Origin: Verrucomicrobiota bacterium
GTDB lineage: Bacteria > Verrucomicrobiota > Verrucomicrobiia > Limisphaerales > UBA8199
Reading direction: 5' to 3'
Assembly: GCA_029974925.1 (NCBI GenBank)
Contig: JARKQH010000146.1
Span: 1-48,030 of the forward strand
Length of the DNA stretch: 48,030 nt
Positions within the stretch are counted from its first letter, which is position 1, and the number at the start of each line of letters is the position of its first letter. The position numbers and the translations under genes are program-made. The notes under the pieces were generated by a model. It worked only from the letters and a program-made list of their open reading frames with translations, was not told where the DNA came from and ran no database searches. Shown here piece by piece: positions 34,782 to 42,947 of this stretch.

Positions 34782-37700
34782 TCAACTGCACCCCTGGCTT
34801 TCGCCGCAATTGAGGCATTTGTAGCAGGCGCCATTGCGGACGGTTACGGCGCCGCAATTGGCGCACGTCGGGGCGTCCTGCTGGAAGTGCGCAACGGAAT
34901 CACTGATGTTGGTGATTTTGCGTCCGGGTTGGTGGCCATTGCTGCCCGCCGCGGCGCCTTCGACTTCGACAACGTCGGTGTCTTCGGCGATGGGCAGCTC
35001 GGGGACAGGCCGGTTGACCTTCTTCTTGATTTCCTCCTGCAGGCCCGGGATGGCGAGCTCGGGCTGGTTGCGGTTGGGAGCGTTCTCCTCGCGGTAACCC
35101 GGCACGAACTGGCAGGCGAGCCAGCGGAAGACGTAGTCGGTGATGGAGGCGGCGTTGGGAATGTCGCGGTTCTTGGTGAAACCCGAGGGCTCGAACCGGA
35201 CATGGGCGAACTTGCGGGCGAGGGCTTCGAGCGGAACCCCGTATTGGAGGGCAAGGCTGGTGAGGGTGCCGATGCCATCCATCAGTCCGCCGATAGTGGA
35301 GCCTTCCTTGGCCATGGTGATGAACAGCTCGCCAGGCTGGCCGTCTTCAAACAGGCCGACGGTCAGATAGCCTTCATGACCGGCGATGTCGAATTTATGC
35401 GTAATGGCGGTGCGGGTCTCCGGCAGGCGGCGTCGCGGCGGCTTGGCCGTCTGGGGGGCGAGCCGGCGAACCTCGGCTTCGAGTTCACGGATGCGGGCTT
35501 CGAGTGCGGATTCAGTGGAGCCATCCGCGGCGGAGGACTCGCTGGTGCGGCGGGTGTTGAGTGGCTGGGACCGTTTTGAACCGTCGCGATAAATGGCCAC
35601 GCATTTGAGGCCCATTTTCCACGCCTGAATGTAGGCGTCGCGGATGTCCTCGACAGTGCTCTCCCTGGGCATATTGACCGTCTTGGAGATGGCGCCGCTG
35701 ATGAAAGGCTGGGCGGCGGCCATCATGCGGAGGTGCGCCAGGTAGTGAATGCTGCGTTTGCCTTGGTAGGGCTTGAAAGCGCAATCGAAGACGGGCAAAT
35801 GCTCGGGCTTGAGGCCGCTGCGGATCGTCTGGCCGCCGGCCTCGATGTCTTCAATGGTGTCGTATTTCTCGATGTGGGCCACGATGCCCTCAATTTCCTT
35901 CGGCGAGTAGTTGAGCCGGCGCAGCGCGTCGGGCACGGTGCGGTTGACAATCTTGAGCACGCCGCCGCCCGCCAGAACCTTGTATTTGACCAGCGCAATA
36001 TCGGGCTCGATGCCGGTGGTGTCACAGTCCATCAGGAAGGCAATGGTGCCGGTCGGGGCGAGAACCGTGACCTGGGCGTTGCGGAAGCCGGCCTGCCGGC
36101 CGCGGCTGAGGGCGTTATCCCACACTTTGCGCGCTTCCTGTTTGAGGTAGTCGAACTCCGCGCTGGGTTGAATCGCCTCGACCGCGTCCCGATGCTGTTT
36201 GATGACCTGGAGCATGGATTCCACGTTGTTCGGCGCGAGCGGCTTGGGGACGTGCGCGCACGCGGCGTTGTGGTAGCCTTGGAAGGGCCCAAGCACGGCG
36301 GCCAGCTCGGCCGACTGCTCGTAGGCATGGCCGGTCATGATGGCCGTGATGGCGCCGGCCAGGGCGCGGCCCTCGTCCGAGTCGTAGGGCAGGCCGTAAT
36401 CCATGATCAACGAGCCAAGATTGGCGTAGCCCAGCCCCAGGGTCCGGAAAATGTGCGAATTTTCCGCAATTTCCGGCGTCGGGTAGCTGGCGTTATCCAC
36501 GAGGATTTCCTGAGCGGTGATGAAAAGACGCACGGCGGCTTTGAAGCGCTCAACGTCAAACCGGCCATCCTCGCGCTTGAACTTCATCAGGTTGAGGGAA
36601 GCCAGGTTGCAGGCGGTGTTATTCAGGAAGACGTATTCCGAGCAGGGGTTGGTCGAATGAATGGGTTCGGTGCCCTTGCAGGTGTGCCATTTTTGGATGG
36701 CGCCATCGTACTGGAGGCCGGGATCGCCGCAAATCCAGGTGCCTTCGGCAATCTTGTTCAGCAGCGTGGCCGCGTCCTTCTTCTCGAGCGGCTGGCCGGT
36801 GGTCACCGCCCGGGTCCACCATTCCCTCCCTTCGAGGGCCGCCTGCATGAACTCATCACTGACCCGGACCGACAGGTTTTCGTTCTGGTACATCACGCTG
36901 CCGTAGGCTTCACCGTTGTACGAGCCGTCGTAGCCCTGCTCGATGAGCGCCCAGGCTTTCTTCTCTTCCTTCTGCTTGGCATCAATGAATTCCTCGATGT
37001 CGCCGTGCCAGTCGCGCAGGGTGTTCATCTTGGCCGCGCGGCGGGTTTTGCCACCGGATTTGACCACATTGGCCACCTGGTCATAGACGCGCAGGAAGGA
37101 CAAGGGGCCGCTGGGGCGCCCGCCGCCGCTGAGTTTTTCCTTGCTGGAGCGGATGGGCGACAGGTCGGTGCCGGTGCCGGAGCCGAACTTGAAGAGCATG
37201 GCCTCGCTGTAGGCCAGGTGCATGATGGACTCCATGTTGTCTTCCACCGACTGGATGAAACAGGCGCTGCACTGCGGATATTCGTATTGCGTCCGGCCGC
37301 GTTCGGGCTTGCCGGTTTTGCGGTTGTAGTACCAGTTGCCGCGGCTGGACGAATTGCCTACGTGGTACTGATGGTAGAGCCCTACATTGAACCAGACCGG
37401 AGAATTGAACGCCCCATACTGGTTCAAGCACAGCCAGGCCAGCTCATCGTAGAACACTTCGCCGCCAGCCCGGGTGAAGTAGCCGTCCTTGACTCCCCAA
37501 TCCGCGATGGTCCGGCAGATGCGGTGAATGAGCTGGCGGACGGAGGTTTCACGTTCCGGGGTGCCTTGCTCGCCGTAGAAATACTTGGAGACGACGACCT
37601 TGGTTGCCAGGTGCGACCAGAACTTGGGCACCTCGACGTTCTCCTGCCGGAAAATCACCTTGTTGTTGTCGTCGGTGATTTCCGCCGTGCGCTTTTCCCA

Positions 37701-37874
37701 TTCCACCTGGTCGAAGGGGTTGACGTTCGGATCGCTGAACACCCGCCGGATGGTCAACCGTTTGCGGCCGGCCGGGTCGGCGGCCTTGGGGTTTCGGGAC
37801 GACGCGCCCGGGGTGGAGCGCCGACGGCTCCGGGGAGCAGCAACGGGCAAAACTTCTTCGCTAAATTCAATCAT
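34782..37874 (-). CDS. nrdJ: B12-dependent (class II) ribonucleoside-diphosphate reductase
   Basis: A 1030-residue class II enzyme that makes deoxyribonucleotides using adenosylcobalamin, without oxygen. Signature stretches include NQYGAFNSPVWFNVG, CSACFIQSVEDNMESIM, FKFGSGTGTDLSPIRSS, the active-site region STNPCSEYVFLNNTACNLAS, and VLAPTGTIAFLMDCDTTGIE. The C-terminus carries a four-cysteine zinc ribbon (CANCG, CYKCLNCGE) as in long NrdJ proteins. The length shows no intein. It stands alone on the minus strand, behind a promoter with NrdR-box-like sequences. No cobalamin riboswitch is evident. Confidence 0.96.
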   Translation of the reverse strand: MIEFSEEVLPVAAPRSRRRSTPGASSRNPKAADPAGRKRLTIRRVFSDPNVNPFDQVEWEKRTAEITDDNNKVIFRQENVEVPKFWSHLATKVVVSKYFYGEQGTPERETSVRQLIHRICRTIADWGVKDGYFTRAGGEVFYDELAWLCLNQYGAFNSPVWFNVGLYHQYHVGNSSSRGNWYYNRKTGKPERGRTQYEYPQCSACFIQSVEDNMESIMHLAYSEAMLFKFGSGTGTDLSPIRSSKEKLSGGGRPSGPLSFLRVYDQVANVVKSGGKTRRAAKMNTLRDWHGDIEEFIDAKQKEEKKAWALIEQGYDGSYNGEAYGSVMYQNENLSVRVSDEFMQAALEGREWWTRAVTTGQPLEKKDAATLLNKIAEGTWICGDPGLQYDGAIQKWHTCKGTEPIHSTNPCSEYVFLNNTACNLASLNLMKFKREDGRFDVERFKAAVRLFITAQEILVDNASYPTPEIAENSHIFRTLGLGYANLGSLIMDYGLPYDSDEGRALAGAITAIMTGHAYEQSAELAAVLGPFQGYHNAACAHVPKPLAPNNVESMLQVIKQHRDAVEAIQPSAEFDYLKQEARKVWDNALSRGRQAGFRNAQVTVLAPTGTIAFLMDCDTTGIEPDIALVKYKVLAGGGVLKIVNRTVPDALRRLNYSPKEIEGIVAHIEKYDTIEDIEAGGQTIRSGLKPEHLPVFDCAFKPYQGKRSIHYLAHLRMMAAAQPFISGAISKTVNMPRESTVEDIRDAYIQAWKMGLKCVAIYRDGSKRSQPLNTRRTSESSAADGSTESALEARIRELEAEVRRLAPQTAKPPRRRLPETRTAITHKFDIAGHEGYLTVGLFEDGQPGELFITMAKEGSTIGGLMDGIGTLTSLALQYGVPLEALARKFAHVRFEPSGFTKNRDIPNAASITDYVFRWLACQFVPGYREENAPNRNQPELAIPGLQEEIKKKVNRPVPELPIAEDTDVVEVEGAAAGSNGHQPGRKITNISDSVAHFQQDAPTCANCGAVTVRNGACYKCLNCGESQGCS

Positions 37875-37979
37875 GGTTTTCCTCTTAACGACTCGGTCTG
37901 GCAGGGGCTTTATGGGCTGTCGGGCCTAAACCTTAGCCCCACTCCAGATCTGGTTCAAATTCTCGACTTTCAAGACAAC

Positions 37980-38001
37980 CGGGCCTCTGGTGGGAGGCCC
38001 G
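37980..38001 (-). other. Hairpin in the nrdJ leader
   Basis: A perfect eight-base-pair stem (37980-37987 with 37994-38001) around a six-base loop lies in the predicted leader of nrdJ. It has no T tract on either side, so it is more likely an RNA structure or protein site than a terminator. A further 10-base palindrome, CCAGATCTGG, lies at 37944-37953. Confidence 0.5.
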
Positions 38002-38008
38002 TCGCACA

Positions 38009-38060
38009 CCCCATTAGTTGGGGAACATTTTGAACTTATCCACCATATATGGGGTGGCAA
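38009..38060 (-). promoter_or_regulatory. nrdJ promoter with two NrdR-box-like palindromes
   Basis: On the minus strand TTGCCA (38055-38060) and TAAGTT (38033-38038) are 16 bases apart. The spacer is filled by CCCCATATATGGTGG (38040-38054), which resembles an NrdR box. A second box-like element, CCCCAACTAATGGGG (38009-38023), follows after 16 bases, giving a 31-base repeat distance, three helical turns. NrdR boxes occur as such pairs over reductase promoters and repress them. Confidence 0.55.
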
Positions 38061-38126
38061 GGTTTTTTTGAAAAAATTTACGCAAACGTTATTGCCTTGG
38101 AAAAATGGCCGAAAAAGTCCCTGCCA

Positions 38127-38151
38127 AACCGGTCTTGGGCACCGGTTTTTT
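38127..38151. terminator. Hairpin with T tract at the 3' end of the liv/PaaK-like operon
   Basis: A seven-base-pair stem AACCGGT/ACCGGTT (38127-38133 with 38141-38147) encloses seven bases. The T run lies on the plus strand, while on the minus strand, where the operon ends, a T5 run follows only after a GC-rich gap. It touches the last gene's stop codon and is probably part of its transcription end. Confidence 0.5.
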
Positions 38152-39328
38152 ACCGCTTGGGTTCGACGAAACGGACTTCGGCTTCCAGCCCCAGCCGGGC
38201 CAGTAATTCGAGCTCAATTTGGCGCCTCGGATTCTCAGCGGAAGTCAAGGTGTTTGCGAAGAGGTCCTGGGAGATTTCGATGGCAATGGTGAGCTGTGTT
38301 TCAGTGAGTTGGACCTCGAACCGATGGCCTGCGGCGGGGGTTTGGGCCAGCACGTGGGCAATCTGGGCTTCGTAGAAGGTGATTTCACGGAATCGAAACT
38401 GCCGGTCGAGCCGCTGGCCAGGCTCCACCAGGGCGCCGGTGCGTCCGCAGATACATTTTTCGCGGCGCAAGCTGGCGGCGAGGCGGGTTCGGTAACGCAG
38501 GAGCGGCAGGGCTTCGCGGGCGAGCGTGGTAATGACCAGCTCACCATCGCAAATCTCGGGCAGAAACTGATCTTCATTGATGTGGAACTGGCCGGCTTCG
38601 CATTCCACGCACAGTCCGGGGTCGAGGATTTCGCCCAACCCAAAGGTGCAGCGAACGGACGCGAAGAGCCCGCTGGCGACCTGCTCCCGGATTTGCGGAT
38701 TGACATTGCGGGAAAGCAGCACGCTGCGGAGGTGGAGGGACTGGGGGTCAATGCGGCGCTGTTCGAGGCACCGGGCAAAATCCAGGGCGTGGGTGGGGGT
38801 GGTGATCAGGACCGTGGGCCGGTAGTTCTGCAGCATGGCCAACTGGTAATCCAGGTGGAGGGGGTCCTCGGCGATGACCGAAGCTTCGATGAGCTCGGCT
38901 CCGAGGAGATAACCCGAGGCGGCGGCGGCCGCGGCGCGGCCGCGGGCAATTTGAATGACGTCGTTGGCGGTCATGCCCGCTGCGGCCAGCTGCCGGGCTG
39001 CCAGGCGGCTCCATTGCGTCAGGTCGTTGCGCGTGTGACCGATGACCATCGGGCGCCCCTCGGGGCCGACGGCGGAGTGAAGGCGGATGATTTCACGCAA
39101 CGGAAAAGCAAACAGGCCGTAGGGGAAGGCGTCGGCCAGCGTTTCGGGCGTGGTGAAGGGCAGCCGGGCCAGGTCATCGAGGGATTCGACCCGCAGGTCG
39201 GCGAGGCTCTCGCGGTAACGGCGGACCTTGCGGCGCAGACGCGCCAGGAGGGCCTGAAGGCGTTCGAGTTGCAGTTGCTCGAGCTCCGGCCGGGGCATGG
39301 TTTCGTAACGGCGGTCAAAGATATTCAT
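38150..39328 (-). CDS. Divergent phenylacetate-CoA ligase (PaaK)-like protein
   Basis: This encodes 392 residues, shorter than the usual 430. It clearly follows the PaaK pattern (ECEAGQFHINEDQFLPEI, GELVITTLAREALPLLRYRT, zinc-site CICGRTG). However, the ATP-binding loop that normally reads SSGTTGKPT is SAVGPEGRP at 85-93, and the later GRSDD-type motif reads GRTGA. It may therefore be inactive or changed in substrate. It lies 29 bases after livF, at the end of the transporter operon, so a link to acyl or aromatic acids taken up by the transporter is plausible. Confidence 0.8.
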   Translation of the reverse strand: MNIFDRRYETMPRPELEQLQLERLQALLARLRRKVRRYRESLADLRVESLDDLARLPFTTPETLADAFPYGLFAFPLREIIRLHSAVGPEGRPMVIGHTRNDLTQWSRLAARQLAAAGMTANDVIQIARGRAAAAAASGYLLGAELIEASVIAEDPLHLDYQLAMLQNYRPTVLITTPTHALDFARCLEQRRIDPQSLHLRSVLLSRNVNPQIREQVASGLFASVRCTFGLGEILDPGLCVECEAGQFHINEDQFLPEICDGELVITTLAREALPLLRYRTRLAASLRREKCICGRTGALVEPGQRLDRQFRFREITFYEAQIAHVLAQTPAAGHRFEVQLTETQLTIAIEISQDLFANTLTSAENPRRQIELELLARLGLEAEVRFVEPKR

Positions 39329-39357
39329 GGGTCAAAAAATCGGGCGACATGGCCGGT

Positions 39358-40080
39358 TCAGCCTTCCCAGCCCTCGCGGCCGGCGGCGCCCAGATAAGCG
39401 CGCTTGACTTCCGGATTGTGGAGCAGGTCGGCGGCCTGGCCCTCCAGGGTGATTTCGCCGGTCTCCATCACGTAGGCGCGGTCGGCGATGCGGAGGGTGG
39501 CCATGGCGTTTTGTTCAACGAGCAGCACGGTGACGCCCAGGTCCTTCATCTTGAGGATTTCAGCGAACATTTCTTCAACCAGCCGTGGCGCCAGCCCCAT
39601 GGAGGGTTCGTCCAGCAGCAGGATTTTAGGCCGGGCCATCAGCGCCCGCGCGAGCGCGAGCATTTGCTGTTCGCCGCCCGACAGGGTGCCACCGAGCTGA
39701 TGAAGCCGTTCGGCCAGGCGCGGATAACGCTGCAGGACCAGCTCAAGCTGCAGGTTGCGGTCCGGGTTGTGGTAGCCGCCCATCAGGAGGTTTTCCCTGA
39801 CCGTCATGTCCGCGAAGATCATCTTGCCTTCGGGCACCAGCACCAGGGAATTGCTGATGCAACGCCAGGCCGGCTGGCCGCGGGTTTGACGCCCCTCCAA
39901 ACAGATTGACCCCGCCCAGGCCGGCAGCAGCCCCACCATCGCCTTGAGCAGCGAGGATTTCCCCGCGCCGTTGGCGCCCAGCAAGCCGACAATCTCGCCC
40001 GCGGCGACGTGGAGGCTGACGCCGTGGACGACCTCGAGGCTGCCATAGCCGCATCTAAGATTCCTGACTTGAAGTAGCAT
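39358..40080 (-). CDS. livF: Branched-chain amino acid ABC transporter ATP-binding protein LivF
   Basis: A 240-residue ABC ATPase. Walker A is GANGAGKSS at 35, the ABC signature is LSGGEQQMLALARALM, and Walker B is ILLLDEPSMGLAP. The MGLAP ending after Walker B is typical of LivF. It energises uptake together with LivG. Its start overlaps the livG 3' end by 26 bases, so translation is coupled. Confidence 0.95.
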   Translation of the reverse strand: MLLQVRNLRCGYGSLEVVHGVSLHVAAGEIVGLLGANGAGKSSLLKAMVGLLPAWAGSICLEGRQTRGQPAWRCISNSLVLVPEGKMIFADMTVRENLLMGGYHNPDRNLQLELVLQRYPRLAERLHQLGGTLSGGEQQMLALARALMARPKILLLDEPSMGLAPRLVEEMFAEILKMKDLGVTVLLVEQNAMATLRIADRAYVMETGEITLEGQAADLLHNPEVKRAYLGAAGREGWEG

Positions 40081-40909
40081 GGTCCAGATTACCGCCCAAA
40101 TAAACGTTGATCACGGTCGGGTCATTCTGAATGACTTGAGGCGGGCCTTCCGCGATGCGCGCGCCGTGGTGAAGCACGACGATCTCGTCCGCCAGGCGCA
40201 TGACCAGCGACATATCGTGCTCGACCAGCAGGAGGGTGATGCCACGGTCCCGGATTTGCCGGATCAGGTCGGCGAGGTCCTCTTTTTCCTTCGTGTTGAG
40301 ACCACTGGCTGGCTCGTCCAGCAGCAGCATCCGTGGTTCGGTGGCCAGCGCGCGGGCCAGCTCGACGAGCCGTCGCTGGCCAAACGGCAGGGAACCGGCG
40401 GGAAACATGGCCAGGTGCGCCAGGCCGACGACCTCAAGCTGCTGCATCGCCGCCTGCCGGATGGCGCGTTCCTCAGCCGCCTGGCCCGGCAGGCGCAAGG
40501 CGCAGCCAAGAAACCCGCGGCGCGCCCGGCGGTGGCGTCCCACCATCACGTTTTCCAGGACATTCATCTGCAAGAAGAGGCTCGGGTTCTGGAACGTTCG
40601 GGAAATGCCCGCCCGGGCGATTCGATAGGGCTTCCAACCCTCGATCGGCCGGCCTTGAAACGCAATGCGGCCGGCGTCGGGCCGCAGCAGGCCGCACACC
40701 AGGTTGAACAAGGTGGTCTTGCCTGCTCCGTTGGGGCCGATCAGCCCCTTGATCTGACCCGGAAGGACTCGGAAACTCACTCCGTCCACGGCGACGAGGC
40801 CCCCGAAGCTGCGCCGCACATTCTCAACCTCAAGCAGCGGCTGGACGGCTGTCGAGGCGGTGGAGGGGCCGTCCGAGGCGAAGGGGGTGGAAGAGAGGGC
40901 CGGGTTCAT
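40055..40909 (-). CDS. livG: Branched-chain amino acid ABC transporter ATP-binding protein LivG
   Basis: A 284-residue ABC ATPase. After a 23-residue extension comes LLEVENVRRSFGGLVAVDGV, with Walker A GPNGAGKTTLFN, the signature-region sequence LPFGQRRLVELARALA and Walker B MLLLDEPASGLN. The C-terminus ends with EGPPQVIQNDPTVINVYLG, typical of LivG. The start codon overlaps the livM stop by four bases (ATGA). Confidence 0.95.
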   Translation of the reverse strand: MNPALSSTPFASDGPSTASTAVQPLLEVENVRRSFGGLVAVDGVSFRVLPGQIKGLIGPNGAGKTTLFNLVCGLLRPDAGRIAFQGRPIEGWKPYRIARAGISRTFQNPSLFLQMNVLENVMVGRHRRARRGFLGCALRLPGQAAEERAIRQAAMQQLEVVGLAHLAMFPAGSLPFGQRRLVELARALATEPRMLLLDEPASGLNTKEKEDLADLIRQIRDRGITLLLVEHDMSLVMRLADEIVVLHHGARIAEGPPQVIQNDPTVINVYLGGNLDHATSSQES

Positions 40910-42003
40910 GAGCGCTCCAATCGCTCTTCAGAGAGGTTGCGCAACCCCAGGATTCGGCGGAGCCACGCGCCGAGCGGTTTCAGCGGCCCCTGGGGCGCCA
41001 GAGTGATGATCACAATCAGGAGGATGCCGAACACCGCGTTATCCAGGCTGCCAAACCAGCCGCGCAGCGACGCGTAATTCAAGGCGGTGCTGACGACCGT
41101 GACACCCCACAAGTTGGCCATGCCGCCGGCGGCGGCCAGCGCCACATAGCGGACGGACTTGAAGGCGCCGGCTTCCGAGGGCCCGATGCCGCCGGTAAAA
41201 TGAGTGAAGAACACGCCCGCCAGCGCCGCCAGCCAGGCGCTCAGAAGAAACACCTTGAGTTTGTAGGCGGCGGTGTTGATGCCCATGGCGTTGGCGGCCG
41301 TCTCGCGGTCGTGGATGGCCTGGAGGGCGCGGCCAATCCGCGACCGCAGCAGGTTGCGCAGCAACAGGAGCAACAGCAGCACCAGCGCGCAGGCAATGTA
41401 GTAATTCTGAACCCGGGCGGCGGTTTTGCCCGTGACCGTGAGGCTGCCCGCCAGGGGCCAGGGCGGCACGCCGTTGATGCCGTCGGCCGCGCCGGTCAGC
41501 GTGCTGCCCACCAGCAGCTTGCTCACAATCAGCCCAAAACCGAGCGTCGCCATGGCCAGGTAATGCCCCCGGAGGCGGAGGGCCGGATAGCCGATCAGTA
41601 AAGCCACGAGGGTGGTCAGCAGCATGGCCGCCAGGAACGCGGCCCAAGGCGAAACGGTCAGGATCGCATTGCCGAACACGTCCTCCTTGGCAATGAGCAC
41701 CCGGCCCTGCTGCAGCCACCCCCCCAGCGATGAATGGCCCCACGCCGAGAAATTGTGGGTCGTGAGCACCGCCGAGGTGTAACCGCCGATGGCGAAAAAC
41801 GCGCCGTGGCCAAGCGAGACCTGGCCGGCATGGCCCATGAGCAGGCACAGCCCCATCACCACGATGGCGTAATACAGGGACATGGTGAGCTGCGTCAGGC
41901 AATACTGCGTGCCGGTTGCGCGCATGAGCTGCTGCAACGACACCATCACTCCGGCGCACAGGAGGAAAGGAAGCAGGGGCGGAATCCGGCGCATCAGGTT
42001 CAT
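40906..42003 (-). CDS. livM: Branched-chain amino acid ABC transporter permease LivM
   Basis: A 365-residue polytopic permease with about ten membrane segments. The family motif appears as GHAGQVSLGHGAFFAIGGYT, and the cytoplasmic coupling loop as SRIGRALQAIHDRETAANAMG. ATG 42003 overlaps the livH stop by one base (TGATG); the frame open upstream of it is arginine rich and lies over livH, so it is not used. Confidence 0.94.
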   Translation of the reverse strand: MNLMRRIPPLLPFLLCAGVMVSLQQLMRATGTQYCLTQLTMSLYYAIVVMGLCLLMGHAGQVSLGHGAFFAIGGYTSAVLTTHNFSAWGHSSLGGWLQQGRVLIAKEDVFGNAILTVSPWAAFLAAMLLTTLVALLIGYPALRLRGHYLAMATLGFGLIVSKLLVGSTLTGAADGINGVPPWPLAGSLTVTGKTAARVQNYYIACALVLLLLLLLRNLLRSRIGRALQAIHDRETAANAMGINTAAYKLKVFLLSAWLAALAGVFFTHFTGGIGPSEAGAFKSVRYVALAAAGGMANLWGVTVVSTALNYASLRGWFGSLDNAVFGILLIVIITLAPQGPLKPLGAWLRRILGLRNLSEERLERS

Positions 42004-42896
42004 CAGTGTTCCCTCACTTGGGCGCCTGCCGGAGCGCCGAACAACCCGTGCGGCCGCACAAACACGACCAGCAACAACATGGCAAACGCCGACACGTCGT
42101 TGTAGGCGGCGGGCAAATACCGGACGCTCGCAGCCTCCAACACCCCGACCAGCAACCCGCCAACCACCGCAGCCATGGGGTTGCCCAAGCCGCCCAGGAT
42201 GGCGGCCGCAAAACCTTTGATCGCCAGCCCGCCGCCCATCTCGTAGTGCGTCATGGTGATGGGCGAAATGACGCATCCGGCCAGCGCCCCCAAACCCGCG
42301 CTCAGACCAAACGCCAGTGTCCGCATGTTTGAAATGTTTATCCCCGCCAGCATCGCCGCCTCGGGGTTCGACGAGCAGGCTCGCATCGCCCGCCCCTTCA
42401 AGGTGTATCGCAGGAAAACATGAAGGCCGGCCACGCTCACCCCCACCGCGCCCAGCACCCAGAGCACCTGCGGCGAAATGGCCGCGCCGAACACCCGGAC
42501 AGACGAGATTTCATTTCCGGTAAAATAGGGCAGGGACCGGACCTTCTCATCCCACAGATGCAGCGCTGCCTCCTGAATGACGATCGAGAGCCCGATGGTA
42601 ATGATGATCAGGTGGAGGATCGAATGATGCCGCAGTTTCCGAAAGAACAGCAGCTCCAGCAAGCAACCGACGACGGCCACGGCGAGAATGGCCCCCGCCA
42701 CGGCAACCGGCAGCGGAACGAACTGAGCCAGGGTGACGGCCACCATCCCCCCCAGCATGACAAATTCGCCCTGGGCAAAATTCAGCACGCCGGTGGCGCT
42801 GTAGATGAGGTTGAAGCCGATCGCCACCACGGCATAAATGCTGCCTTTGGTGATCCCGGACAGGAAGTATTGAAGCGCTAAGTTACCAGGGTCCAC
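42003..42896 (-). CDS. livH: Branched-chain amino acid ABC transporter permease LivH
   Basis: A 297-residue permease with about eight membrane segments. Characteristic stretches are GSIYAVVAIGFNLIYSATGV, LNFAQGEFVMLGGM and the coupling loop LKGRAMRACSSNPEAAMLAGI. The start is GTG 42896. It follows the first binding-protein gene by 51 bases and pairs with LivM to form the membrane channel. Confidence 0.94.
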   Translation of the reverse strand: MDPGNLALQYFLSGITKGSIYAVVAIGFNLIYSATGVLNFAQGEFVMLGGMVAVTLAQFVPLPVAVAGAILAVAVVGCLLELLFFRKLRHHSILHLIIITIGLSIVIQEAALHLWDEKVRSLPYFTGNEISSVRVFGAAISPQVLWVLGAVGVSVAGLHVFLRYTLKGRAMRACSSNPEAAMLAGINISNMRTLAFGLSAGLGALAGCVISPITMTHYEMGGGLAIKGFAAAILGGLGNPMAAVVGGLLVGVLEAASVRYLPAAYNDVSAFAMLLLVVFVRPHGLFGAPAGAQVREH

Positions 42897-42947
42897 GGCG
42901 AGCGAGGGCCAGCGAGCGGAAAATCACAGCGAATAACGGCCTTGGGC

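Noticed and set aside
37950-37990. GGTTCAAATTC, reminiscent of a tRNA T-loop
   Set aside because: No acceptor, D or anticodon stem can be drawn around it on either strand.
35733-38033. A 766-codon plus-strand open frame opposite nrdJ
   Set aside because: It is the antisense shadow of a highly conserved reductase gene in GC-rich DNA; its translation resembles no family.
37875-38149. Possible cobalamin riboswitch ahead of the B12-dependent reductase
   Set aside because: No B12-box-like sequence was seen; the leader instead contains NrdR-like boxes and a simple hairpin.
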